DNA from: Cocleimonas sp.
GTDB taxonomy: Bacteria > Pseudomonadota > Gammaproteobacteria > Thiotrichales > Thiotrichaceae
Assembly (NCBI GenBank): GCA_023145535.1
Contig: JAGLDQ010000223.1
Coordinates: 1 to 19,387 of the forward strand
Length of the DNA stretch: 19,387 bases
Direction: 5' to 3'
How positions within the stretch are numbered: the stretch's first letter is position 1; every line of letters starts with the position of its first letter. Of the stretch, positions 6,657 through 13,620 are shown piece by piece. The position numbers and the translations under genes were made by a program. Under the pieces are notes generated by a model. The model did no database searches and was not told where the DNA came from. It saw only the letters and a program-made list of their open reading frames with translations.

Positions 6657-8075
6657 ATGAGTAAACCAATAATAGCCAAACTCTTGGCTACTTCGGCGCT
6701 ATTGTTACTAACAATGATGAGCAGCGCAGCCGAACTACCAAATTTTACAAAGTTAGTGAAAGCACATAGTGCCGCTGTTGTGAATGTAAGTATAGAAAAG
6801 GAGGATAATCAAAAGCAGTCAAGCGTTTATCAGTCTGACAAGAGTGGTAATAGTAATGAGCTACTGGATGATTTGGCGAAGCAGTTTGGAGAGGAAGAGG
6901 AGGACTCTAGCTCGATTGGTTCGGGTTTTATTATTTCCCATGATGGTTATGTACTGACAAATCATCATGTTGTCGATGGCGCGGATAAAATTATTGTCAA
7001 GCTGAGTGATCGTCGTGAAGTTTCTGCTAAATTGATTGGTAGCGACAAACGTAGCGATATTGCTTTATTAAAGATTGAAGGCTCCAAGTTTCCAGTGCTT
7101 AAAATAGGGAGTTCAAAGCAGCTAGAAGTAGGGGAGTGGGTGATTGCCATTGGTTCGCCTTTTGGGTTTGATCATAGTGTAACGGCTGGGATTGTTAGCG
7201 CAAAAGGGCGCAGTTTGCCCGAAGAAAATTATGTACCCTTTATTCAGACCGATGTTGCAATAAATCCTGGTAATTCAGGTGGCCCGCTCTTTAATATGCA
7301 GGGCGAGGTCGTCGGTATTAACTCGCAAATCTACAGTAATCCATCCGGAGGGTTTATAGGATTGTCATTTGCCATTCCTGTCGATGTAGTAAAAGATGTC
7401 GTTGCACAGCTAAAGGCAACTGGTCGTGTCAGGCGTGGTTGGTTGGGGGTTTATATTCAAGAGGTTACTGTTGATTTGGCGAGGTCGTTTGGTTTGAGTG
7501 CGCCATCAGGGGCGTTAGTTGCTGAGGTCATCAAAAAAGGGCCAGCTATTTCGATATTAAAGCAGGGTGATATTATTCTTGAGTTCAACCATCAGAAGGT
7601 AGATATTGCCTCAGACCTACCCATCGCGGTAGGGGGGACACCTATCGATCAAGAGATTGATGTGAAAATTCGTAGAGGGGGAAGTACTAAAATAGTCAAA
7701 CTTAAATTAGGCGAGCTTCCTGCAGAAGCAACGGCTAAAAAGAAGAAAAAGCCGAAAAGAAAAGCAAAGGCCGATACGATTCTGGGAATGGAGCTGGATA
7801 ATTTAACGAAGCGTAATCGTAAAGAATTGCAAATTACGGAAGGGGTATTGGTTATTTCCGTTGGTTCAGGTGCCGCACGTAAAGCTGGCATGCAGGTTGG
7901 TGATATTATTCGAATATTCAATAATAATCCTATCGCCAATATTAAACACCTAAAATCATTAGTGAATAAATTGCCGAATGGAACGCCTGTTGCTGCTTTA
8001 GTATTACGTGATGGAACCGCGCAGTTCGTTGCTTTTATGATTGAACACAATGAAAAAATGACAGCAAAAAAATAA
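6657..8075 (+). CDS. mucD: Periplasmic serine protease of the DegP/MucD (HtrA) family
   Basis: A 472-residue secreted chaperone-protease. The ATG at 6657 is preferred over an upstream in-frame TTG because GGGAGAG lies 9 bases before it and it opens directly into a signal peptide (about 1-25, ending MSSAA). The trypsin-like domain has catalytic H104 (TNHHVVDG), D134 (SDIALLKI) and S207 (NPGNSGGP). Two PDZ domains follow (about 258-352 and 376-464). The linker between them is unusually lysine-rich (361-372). HtrA proteins degrade or refold damaged envelope proteins. In pseudomonads mucD sits next to the rpoE regulon and close to lepA; here the lepA side is kept but purB lies on the other side. 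The stop overlaps the next start by one base. Subfamily (DegP, DegQ or MucD) is judged from context. Confidence 0.93.
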   Translation: MSKPIIAKLLATSALLLLTMMSSAAELPNFTKLVKAHSAAVVNVSIEKEDNQKQSSVYQSDKSGNSNELLDDLAKQFGEEEEDSSSIGSGFIISHDGYVLTNHHVVDGADKIIVKLSDRREVSAKLIGSDKRSDIALLKIEGSKFPVLKIGSSKQLEVGEWVIAIGSPFGFDHSVTAGIVSAKGRSLPEENYVPFIQTDVAINPGNSGGPLFNMQGEVVGINSQIYSNPSGGFIGLSFAIPVDVVKDVVAQLKATGRVRRGWLGVYIQEVTVDLARSFGLSAPSGALVAEVIKKGPAISILKQGDIILEFNHQKVDIASDLPIAVGGTPIDQEIDVKIRRGGSTKIVKLKLGELPAEATAKKKKKPKRKAKADTILGMELDNLTKRNRKELQITEGVLVISVGSGAARKAGMQVGDIIRIFNNNPIANIKHLKSLVNKLPNGTPVAALVLRDGTAQFVAFMIEHNEKMTAKK

Positions 8076-8350
8076 TGTCAAATCAGAATACATTAATAGT
8101 GTATTATCGCGAAGGCTGCCATTTGTGTGAACAAATGGTGGCTTTTTTATCTCAGGAACAGCTCAAGCATCAGGCGAGTATTCAATTTGAGATTAATATA
8201 ATTGACATCGATGACGATCCTGAATTAGCACAAAAATATAATGTCGATGTTCCCGTTGCAATGTATCAAGATGAAGTGATTTTTTATCATTTTTTTGATG
8301 CAGAAGAGTTTGAACGAACCTTGAAGAAAATGAAAAGTGAACAACATTAA
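8075..8350 (+). CDS. Glutaredoxin-like thiol protein (DUF836 type)
   Basis: A 91-residue single-domain thioredoxin-fold protein. It begins with a strand and the redox motif C15-H-L-C18 (YYREGCHLCEQM) and has a VPV turn (the cis-proline position, about 58-60) followed by a strand and a C-terminal helix. This matches the small glutaredoxin-like DUF836 family often encoded between mucD and lepA in gammaproteobacteria. It probably exchanges disulfides in the cytoplasm; there is no signal peptide, and its partner is unknown. It overlaps mucD and lepA by one base each (TAATG), implying translational coupling within one operon. Confidence 0.88.
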   Translation: MSNQNTLIVYYREGCHLCEQMVAFLSQEQLKHQASIQFEINIIDIDDDPELAQKYNVDVPVAMYQDEVIFYHFFDAEEFERTLKKMKSEQH

Positions 8351-10152
8351 TGGCTGAAGCAAATCAAAACATACGAAATTTTTCCATCATCGCGCATATT
8401 GACCACGGTAAATCCACCTTGTCTGATCGTTTTATTCAATACTGTGGCGGTTTAAGTGATCGAGAAATGGATTCTCAAGTGCTTGATTCAATGGATATTG
8501 AACGCGAGCGCGGCATTACAATCAAAGCGCAAAGTGTTTCCTTAGATTACAAAGCGCGCGATGGTGAAATTTATCATCTCAACTTTATTGACACCCCAGG
8601 GCATGTTGATTTTTCTTATGAAGTATCGCGCTCCTTATCCGCTTGTGAAGGTGCATTATTAGTGGTTGATGCCTCACAAGGCGTTGAAGCACAAAGCGTT
8701 GCTAACTGTTATACCGCCATTGAGCTTGATCTAGAAGTTGTGCCAGTACTAAATAAAATTGACCTGCCGGCGGCTGATGTTGACCGTGTTAGTGAAGAAA
8801 TCGAAGAAATAATTGGTATTGATGCAACAGATGCCATTCATGTGAGTGCTAAAACAGGTATTGGAATTGAAGACCTGCTAGAGCAACTCGTTGAGCGTAT
8901 TCCTCCCCCTAAAGGCGATCCAGAAGCGCCCCTTAAAGCCTTAATTATTGACTCGTGGTTTGATAATTATCTAGGCGTTGTCTCCTTGGTGAGAATTAAA
9001 CAAGGGCAATTGCGTAAAAAACAAAAAATAATGGCAATGTCCACAGGGACGAGTTTTCAAGTTGACCGTGTTGGTGTGTATACCCCAAAAAGTGTTGATC
9101 GTGATACCTTAGAAATTGGTGAGGTGGGTTTTGTCATTGCAGGCATTAAAGACATTGAAACGGCTAAGGTGGGGGATACGATTACCGACCTTAAAAAACC
9201 AGCTAAAACGGCATTGGATGGCTTTAAAGAGGTGCAACCCCGCGTTTTCGCCGGTGTATTCCCTGTCAATGCAGAAGACTTTGAAAACTTACGGGAAGCG
9301 CTGGATAAACTGCATTTAAATGATGCTTCTTTGCACTATGAACCGGAGACCTCGCAAGCATTAGGTTTCGGTTTCCGTTGTGGTTTCCTTGGTATGTTGC
9401 ATATGGAAATCATTCAAGAGCGTTTAGAGCGTGAATATAATCTTGATTTGATTACCACAGCGCCAACCGTTGTGTATGAAGTCGAGAAGAGCAATGGCGA
9501 AGTGATTAATATTCATAATCCTTCTCAGCTTCCTGAGATCAATCATATCGAAGAAATTCGTGAACCTATTATTCGTGGCACAATTATGATGCCGCAAGAA
9601 TATGTAGGTAATGTGATTACTCTCTGTGTTGAAAAACGCGGTGTGCAGAAGGACATGCGTTATTTAGGCTCACAGGTGACGTTAGTTTATGACTTGCCGC
9701 TGAGCGAAGTAGTGTTAGATTTCTTTGATCGCTTAAAGTCAGTCAGCCGTGGTTATGCTTCCTTTGATTACGAGCTAGATCACTTTGATCCTGCCCCATT
9801 AGTAAAGGTTGATATACTCATCAATGGCGAGAAAGTGGATGCATTATCCATTATTGTGCATAAAGATTTTGCACAAAATCGTGGGCGTACACTCGTCGAT
9901 CGTATGCGGGAAATTATTCAACGACAGATGTTTGATGTCGCCATACAAGCCGCTATTGGTGGTAATATTATTGCGCGCTCAAATGTGAAAGCATTGCGTA
10001 AAAATGTAACTGCTAAATGTTATGGCGGCGATGTGTCACGTAAACGCAAGTTGCTAGAAAAACAAAAGGCTGGAAAAAAGCGCATGAAACAAGTGGGAAA
10101 TGTAGAAATTCCACAAGAAGCATTTTTAGCTGTATTAAGAACGGATAAATAA
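8350..10152 (+). CDS. lepA: Elongation factor 4 (GTPase LepA)
   Basis: A 600-residue translational GTPase that acts on the ribosome, with proposed roles in back-translocation or 30S subunit biogenesis. The G-domain motifs are intact: AHIDHGKS (15-22), RGITI (54-58), DTPGH (81-85, with the catalytic His), NKID (135-138) and SAKTG. EF-G-like domains II, III and V follow. The LepA-specific C-terminal domain ends in the usual basic stretch (KRKLLEKQKAGKKRMKQVGN). Length equals E. coli LepA (599). It starts within the stop codon of the preceding gene and is followed after 12 bases by lepB, the classical lepA-lepB operon. Confidence 0.98.
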   Translation: MAEANQNIRNFSIIAHIDHGKSTLSDRFIQYCGGLSDREMDSQVLDSMDIERERGITIKAQSVSLDYKARDGEIYHLNFIDTPGHVDFSYEVSRSLSACEGALLVVDASQGVEAQSVANCYTAIELDLEVVPVLNKIDLPAADVDRVSEEIEEIIGIDATDAIHVSAKTGIGIEDLLEQLVERIPPPKGDPEAPLKALIIDSWFDNYLGVVSLVRIKQGQLRKKQKIMAMSTGTSFQVDRVGVYTPKSVDRDTLEIGEVGFVIAGIKDIETAKVGDTITDLKKPAKTALDGFKEVQPRVFAGVFPVNAEDFENLREALDKLHLNDASLHYEPETSQALGFGFRCGFLGMLHMEIIQERLEREYNLDLITTAPTVVYEVEKSNGEVINIHNPSQLPEINHIEEIREPIIRGTIMMPQEYVGNVITLCVEKRGVQKDMRYLGSQVTLVYDLPLSEVVLDFFDRLKSVSRGYASFDYELDHFDPAPLVKVDILINGEKVDALSIIVHKDFAQNRGRTLVDRMREIIQRQMFDVAIQAAIGGNIIARSNVKALRKNVTAKCYGGDVSRKRKLLEKQKAGKKRMKQVGNVEIPQEAFLAVLRTDK

Positions 10153-10164
10153 GGGAATAATAAA

Positions 10165-10956
10165 TTGGAAATTAATGTTGGTTTAGAATTTTGGCTAGTG
10201 TCAATAACAGCACTTTCAGGTTTAATTGTATTGTTGTATCGTCTGTTTGCCTCTAAAGCAGTTCGTACTTCAGATAATCCACCTATTTTGCTTGACTATG
10301 CGCGCTCATTTTTCCCTGTGTTGCTCATTGTCGTTTTATTGCGTTCATTTGTGGCAGAGCCATTTCGTATCCCCTCAGGCTCAATGATTCCAACACTGCA
10401 AATTGGTGATTTCATATTAGTGCAAAAATATGCCTATGGTGTGCGTTTACCAGTTATTCATAAAAAAATAATAGACGTGGGTCAACCTAAACGCGGTGAT
10501 GTCATGGTGTTCCGTTACCCTCGTGATCCTTCAATTAACTATATAAAACGCGTCATTGGCTTGCCAGGGGATCGCATTAGTTGGACTGAAGATAAACAAC
10601 TGATCATCAATAATAAAAAAGTAACCTATTCTGCCGCACAAGATCTACAAATTGATACGCCCTATGGAAAAGCGGCTGCACGTATGATGAATGAAAAGTT
10701 GCCAAGAGAAGGCGGTGAGGTGGATCATGCCATGCAAATATTCTTGGGTCGTACTCAAGCAACTAATATTGTCGTGCCTGAAAATAGTTATTTCGTGATG
10801 GGCGATAACCGCGATAACAGCAGTGACAGCCGTGTATGGGGTTTTGTGCCAGAAAAAAATATTGTGGGTAAAGCAGTCTTTATTTGGATGCATTGGAATT
10901 GGCAAAAAAATGGCGATGGCTTTAATGGTTCGCGCATTGGTACAGCGATTAAGTAA
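10165..10956 (+). CDS. lepB: Signal peptidase I
   Basis: A 263-residue inner-membrane serine protease that removes signal peptides from exported proteins. It has two N-terminal membrane segments (about 9-28 and 47-62). Catalytic S73 lies in box B (RIPSGSMIPTL) and the general base K128 in NYIKRVIGLPGD. The GDNRDNSSDSR motif (about 213-223) closes the active-site domain. It is shorter than the E. coli enzyme (324 residues), as in many other gammaproteobacteria. The start is TTG: AAGGG lies 9 bases upstream, and no in-frame ATG precedes the catalytic serine region. Confidence 0.97.
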   Translation: MEINVGLEFWLVSITALSGLIVLLYRLFASKAVRTSDNPPILLDYARSFFPVLLIVVLLRSFVAEPFRIPSGSMIPTLQIGDFILVQKYAYGVRLPVIHKKIIDVGQPKRGDVMVFRYPRDPSINYIKRVIGLPGDRISWTEDKQLIINNKKVTYSAAQDLQIDTPYGKAAARMMNEKLPREGGEVDHAMQIFLGRTQATNIVVPENSYFVMGDNRDNSSDSRVWGFVPEKNIVGKAVFIWMHWNWQKNGDGFNGSRIGTAIK

Positions 10957-10968
10957 GGCTTAATCTGG

Positions 10969-11014
10969 TTTTTGCTACTATGGATGACTAACGTCGTCAT
11001 CCTGACGGCAAAAA
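10969..11014 (+). other. Nested inverted repeats ahead of the DUF4845 gene
   Basis: Outer arms TTTTTGC (10969-10975) and GCAAAAA (11008-11014) flank inner arms GGATGAC (10982-10988) and GTCATCC (10996-11002). An alternative stem, CGTCA (10995-10999) with TGACG (11003-11007), excludes the inner one. The structure ends exactly at the putative start codon of the next gene. No T-tract follows it. It may affect readthrough or translation inside the lepA-era cluster. Confidence 0.45.
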
Positions 11015-11437
11015 ATGACGAAAATAATTAACATGAACACTAATAAAAATAAACAAAAAGGCGCAACTTTTATTACTTGGATGATCGTTGCCGCGATCGG
11101 CATCCTTATTTTCAGTGCCGCATTAAAAGTCGGCCCGAGCTACTTAGAATACAATTCAGTGCGCTCTATGATGGATAGCATTGCCGCAGAGCCAGGCATT
11201 AAAGGTAAAAATAAGCGCTATATCTATGGGAAACTTGATAAATATATCAATATTAATGCTATGTATTCGGTCGAGAAAGCAATGGCAAAACAAAAGGTTT
11301 TTAAAATTTCTCCGTTGCGTAAAGGTAATGGCAAACGTTTGACTGCCCACTATGAAGTCCGCAAGCATTGGCTTGGGAATTTATCTTATCTAATAGATTT
11401 TAAATACTCGGTAATACTCGGCGAGAAAAATTCTTAA
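11015..11437 (+). CDS. DUF4845 membrane-anchored protein
   Basis: A 140-residue protein with a single N-terminal membrane segment (about 18-38, GATFITWMIVAAIGILIFSAA) preceded by a basic, Lys/Asn-rich tail, and a C-terminal soluble domain likely in the periplasm. It matches the DUF4845 family, whose members regularly lie between lepB and rnc in gammaproteobacteria. The function is unknown; conserved placement suggests a link to export or to the RNase III/Era module. The start is uncertain: the ATG at 11015 has little Shine-Dalgarno sequence and overlaps an RNA hairpin, and an in-frame ATG at 11033 is possible. Confidence 0.85.
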   Translation: MTKIINMNTNKNKQKGATFITWMIVAAIGILIFSAALKVGPSYLEYNSVRSMMDSIAAEPGIKGKNKRYIYGKLDKYININAMYSVEKAMAKQKVFKISPLRKGNGKRLTAHYEVRKHWLGNLSYLIDFKYSVILGEKNS

Positions 11438-11446
11438 CATTGAGAA

Positions 11447-11506
11447 AAACCACGCTTGTTTTTATTGTAAGTTGTATTTCTTTTCTTTATCTTCATCACC
11501 TGTGGT
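11447..11506. repeat. Weak copy of the CCACG-type intergenic repeat
   Basis: The gap between the DUF4845 gene and rnc starts with AAACCACG (11447-11454) and contains, after a T/C-rich stretch resembling that at 5028-5040, CCTGTGGT (11499-11506). The two ends face each other as in the 4842-5057 element but only 60 bp apart. Similarity is limited to the ends and the pyrimidine-rich part, so the relationship is tentative. Confidence 0.3.
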
Positions 11507-11549
11507 AGGGTCAACGGTTTTACTTTAAAGACTAGGAAGGTCTTACCAC

Positions 11550-12224
11550 GTGCTACCAAAACTTGAAAAAATACTACCAGAGTCATTACAAAAAACAGCT
11601 AACTTTAAACAAGCATTAACGCATCGTAGTGCCTGTGGCAAGCATAATGAGCGCATGGAGTTTCTGGGTGATAGTGTTCTGGGGGTGATTATCACCGAAG
11701 CTTTATACCAACACATGCCTCTAGCATCTGAAGGCTATCTGAGTCGTTTGCGAGCCTCATTGGTTAATGAAGATACATTAGCTGAGATTGCGATAGAAAT
11801 TTCACTGGGTGATTATCTGCATTTAGGGAGTGGTGAGTTAAAAAGTGGTGGTTTTAGACGTAAATCTATTCTCTCTGATGCGTTAGAAGCCATTATAGCG
11901 AGCGTTTTTCTACAACAAGGAATGGATGAAGCAAAGCAGTTTGTATTGCTTCTATTTACCGAGCGTTTGCAAAAACTACCTTCTGAAGATGAATTAAAAG
12001 ACCCCAAAAGTCGTCTACAAGAACTGCTTCAATCGCGTAATTATAGCATTCCTCAATATGACCTTATTTCCACTAAAGGTCATGCACATCGCCAACTGTT
12101 TACCGCGGGGTGTTTTATAGAAGGTTTAGATGTGCGAACAGAGGGTAACTCAACGAGCCGTCGCAAGGCAGAACAAGAAGCCGCTCTTTTTGCATTTGAG
12201 CAGGTAAAAAAGGAATTTAAATAA
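11550..12224 (+). CDS. rnc: Ribonuclease III
   Basis: A 224-residue endonuclease that cuts double-stranded RNA, including rRNA precursors and structured mRNAs. The signature NERMEFLGDSVLG (33-45) supplies E34, E37 and D41. Further metal ligands D110 and E113 lie in SDALEAIIASVF. A double-stranded-RNA-binding domain (about 152-222) ends in the usual SRRKAEQEAA motif. The start is GTG: GGAAGG sits 9 bases upstream, and the N-terminus aligns with E. coli RNase III (226 residues). It abuts era directly, so the rnc-era translational unit is conserved. Confidence 0.97.
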   Translation: MLPKLEKILPESLQKTANFKQALTHRSACGKHNERMEFLGDSVLGVIITEALYQHMPLASEGYLSRLRASLVNEDTLAEIAIEISLGDYLHLGSGELKSGGFRRKSILSDALEAIIASVFLQQGMDEAKQFVLLLFTERLQKLPSEDELKDPKSRLQELLQSRNYSIPQYDLISTKGHAHRQLFTAGCFIEGLDVRTEGNSTSRRKAEQEAALFAFEQVKKEFK

Positions 12225-13151
12225 ATGGATAGGGAAATGTCAGAAAATAATGCTGCACAGATTGATACGCGTTGTGGCTATGTTGCTATTGTTGGTCGTC
12301 CAAATGTTGGCAAGTCAACATTGCTAAATCACTTGGTGGGCTATCGAATTTCCGCCATCGTGAATAAACCACAAACCACTCGAACCAATGTGAGAGGGAT
12401 TGTGACTCAAGATAAGTGTCAGGTCATTTTTACAGACACGCCTGGTATTCATCATGACTCTAAAACTTTGATGAATAAAACGCTTAATATAGCAGCCGTT
12501 GCTGCCCTAGATTCCGTTGATGCGGTTGTGATGCTAGTAGAAGCGTTAAAGTGGACAGCAGAAGATGACTTAGTATTACAACGTCTAAAAAATATGTCTT
12601 GCCCTGTTTTTTTACTCATCAATAAAGTAGACCGAATTGTAGAAAAAGAGCGTCTATTCTCCTACATTGAAGCGGTAAAAGAAAAGCGTAGCTTTGCTGA
12701 AATCATTCCAATATCTGCGACTAAAGGTGTTAATACCAAAGCGTTATTAGAAAAACTGCAACCCATTTTACCAGCTTCTGAATATGCGTATGATGAAGAT
12801 AGTATTACTGATCAAACCCTGCGCTCAATTTGTTCTGAAGTTGTGCGTGAACAGCTAATGGATCAGCTACATCAAGAACTTCCGTACTCAACGGCAGTAC
12901 ATATTGAAAAATTTGAAGAAACACCACATCGAGTTGATATTGATGCCACCATTTGGGTTGGTAAAATACGTCAAAAAGGAATGGTGATTGGTAAAAAAGG
13001 TCAAACCCTCAAGCGGGTAGGGACTAAAGCTCGTCTTATTATGGAAGAACTATTAGAGAAAAAAGTGGTTTTAAAAACGTTTGTAAAAGTAGAAGAAAAT
13101 TGGCAAAACAATCCTAAACATTTAGGTGATCTGGGGATTATTACACGTTAA
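12225..13151 (+). CDS. era: GTPase Era
   Basis: A 308-residue essential GTPase that binds 16S rRNA near its 3' end and helps mature the small ribosomal subunit. G motifs: GRPNVGKS (24-31), DTPG (71-74), NKVD (133-136) and SATKG. The C-terminal KH domain contains GKKGQTLKRVGTKAR followed by LKTFVKVEENW. The start at 12225 immediately follows the rnc stop and has AAGGA 10 bases upstream. An alternative ATG four codons later has its AGGG too close. In many relatives recO follows; here a terminator does. Confidence 0.97.
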   Translation: MDREMSENNAAQIDTRCGYVAIVGRPNVGKSTLLNHLVGYRISAIVNKPQTTRTNVRGIVTQDKCQVIFTDTPGIHHDSKTLMNKTLNIAAVAALDSVDAVVMLVEALKWTAEDDLVLQRLKNMSCPVFLLINKVDRIVEKERLFSYIEAVKEKRSFAEIIPISATKGVNTKALLEKLQPILPASEYAYDEDSITDQTLRSICSEVVREQLMDQLHQELPYSTAVHIEKFEETPHRVDIDATIWVGKIRQKGMVIGKKGQTLKRVGTKARLIMEELLEKKVVLKTFVKVEENWQNNPKHLGDLGIITR

Positions 13152-13196
13152 TTTGATGGTTCTTGGATAGAAGCCGCTCTTCTGCCTAACACGTAA

Positions 13197-13224
13197 AAAC
13201 CCATCCGTATCAACGGGTGGGTTT
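13197..13224. terminator. Terminator-like hairpin after era
   Basis: A 12-bp stem (one T/G wobble) with loop ATCA: 5' arm 13197-13208 AAACCCATCCGT, 3' arm 13213-13224. It lies 45 bases after the era stop. On the plus strand it is followed only by a weak T-rich stretch. On the minus strand it ends in GGGTTTTT, which would be a good terminator. It probably ends the lepA-era transcript. Confidence 0.7.
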
Positions 13225-13405
13225 AGCATTTAATTACATCCTTGTAAGCGAGTTTTCACTCCTTAATACTTACTCTACACTCGGCTGATAGTCTGACAAA
13301 CGTCTGAAAAGCATGAGAGACCTCGCTCTTTTTTATACGATGAAACCATTTGATCCGTTATTTCAAGCTTTATCAAACCTTCTCTCATTAAGCACTTGGA
13401 AAGAC

Positions 13406-13480
13406 AAGCGATAGAAGTTGGCTCTGATTTGAATGGTTTATGGTAAGCGATAGCATTGCTCAATAGCAACACTATCGCTT
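13406..13480 (+). other. Alternative hairpins in the sgaA upstream region
   Basis: AAGCGATAG (13445-13453) pairs perfectly with CTATCGCTT (13472-13480). Inside is a second stem TTGCT/AGCAA with a CAAT tetraloop (13456-13469) and symmetric CA/CA bulges. An identical AAGCGATAG at 13406-13414 could compete for the same 3' arm. A choice between two pairings is typical of attenuators and riboswitches, but here the candidate sgaA promoter lies downstream, so it may instead end an upstream transcript. Function not assigned. Confidence 0.4.
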
Positions 13481-13550
13481 TATTATTCAAACATTAATAT
13501 GACTGTTAATGGCAGCATTTCCCATGCTTTTCCCACACAATTAATACGAG

Positions 13551-13580
13551 TTGCTGAAATATCACAAATAACAAGATACT
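13551..13580 (+). promoter_or_regulatory. Candidate sgaA promoter
   Basis: TTGCTG (13551-13556) and GATACT (13575-13580) match sigma-70 -35 and -10 boxes moderately well at an 18-base spacing. Transcription would start near 13587, about 34 bases before the sgaA ATG. The assignment rests on consensus only. Confidence 0.4.
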
Positions 13581-13585
13581 ATCCG

Positions 13586-13615
13586 TTACCTTTTCAACCT
13601 ATCAAAACAAGGTAA
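13586..13615 (+). promoter_or_regulatory. Stem masking the sgaA ribosome-binding site
   Basis: TTACCTT (13586-13592) is a perfect complement of AAGGTAA (13609-13615), with a 16-base loop. The 3' arm contains AAGG (13609-13612), the Shine-Dalgarno sequence 8 bases before the sgaA ATG. Pairing would hide it from the ribosome, suggesting translational control. The 7-bp stem is short, so stability is modest. Confidence 0.45.
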
Positions 13616-13620
13616 ATAGC

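Larger units (their letters stand above)
13152..13620. other. Long non-coding gap between era and sgaA
   Basis: This 469-bp stretch holds no gene I can support. It contains a terminator-like hairpin just after era (13197-13224), an ATGAGAG/CTCTCAT inverted pair (13313-13319 and 13382-13388), a nested hairpin (13445-13480) whose 3' arm could also pair with an identical upstream copy of the 5' arm (13406-13414), a candidate sgaA promoter (13551-13580) and a Shine-Dalgarno-masking stem (13586-13615). recO, often found here, is absent and no recognisable fragment of it remains. Confidence 0.6.

Noticed and set aside
7649..8050. A 133-codon minus-strand ORF opposite the protease gene
   Set aside because: It lies entirely within the well-supported mucD-like coding sequence and has low-complexity composition mirroring its PDZ2 and lysine-rich regions.
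13275..13490. A 71-codon minus-strand ORF in the era-sgaA gap
   Set aside because: It has no recognisable domain or Shine-Dalgarno sequence, and it runs across the hairpin arms that explain the region better. It shows no transposase-like motif.
13499..13615. A 38-codon plus-strand ORF ending five bases before the sgaA start, a possible leader peptide
   Set aside because: No ribosome-binding site, no repeated regulatory codons, and the likely promoter lies inside it.
13152..13620. Degraded recO between era and sgaA
   Set aside because: Short translations, such as the 24-codon frame from 13335, do not resemble RecO, and no frame can be stitched into it.
13225..13620. Glycine riboswitch ahead of sgaA
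   Set aside because: Expected because the enzyme makes glycine, but the conserved glycine-aptamer core could not be recognised; the stems present are simple hairpins.
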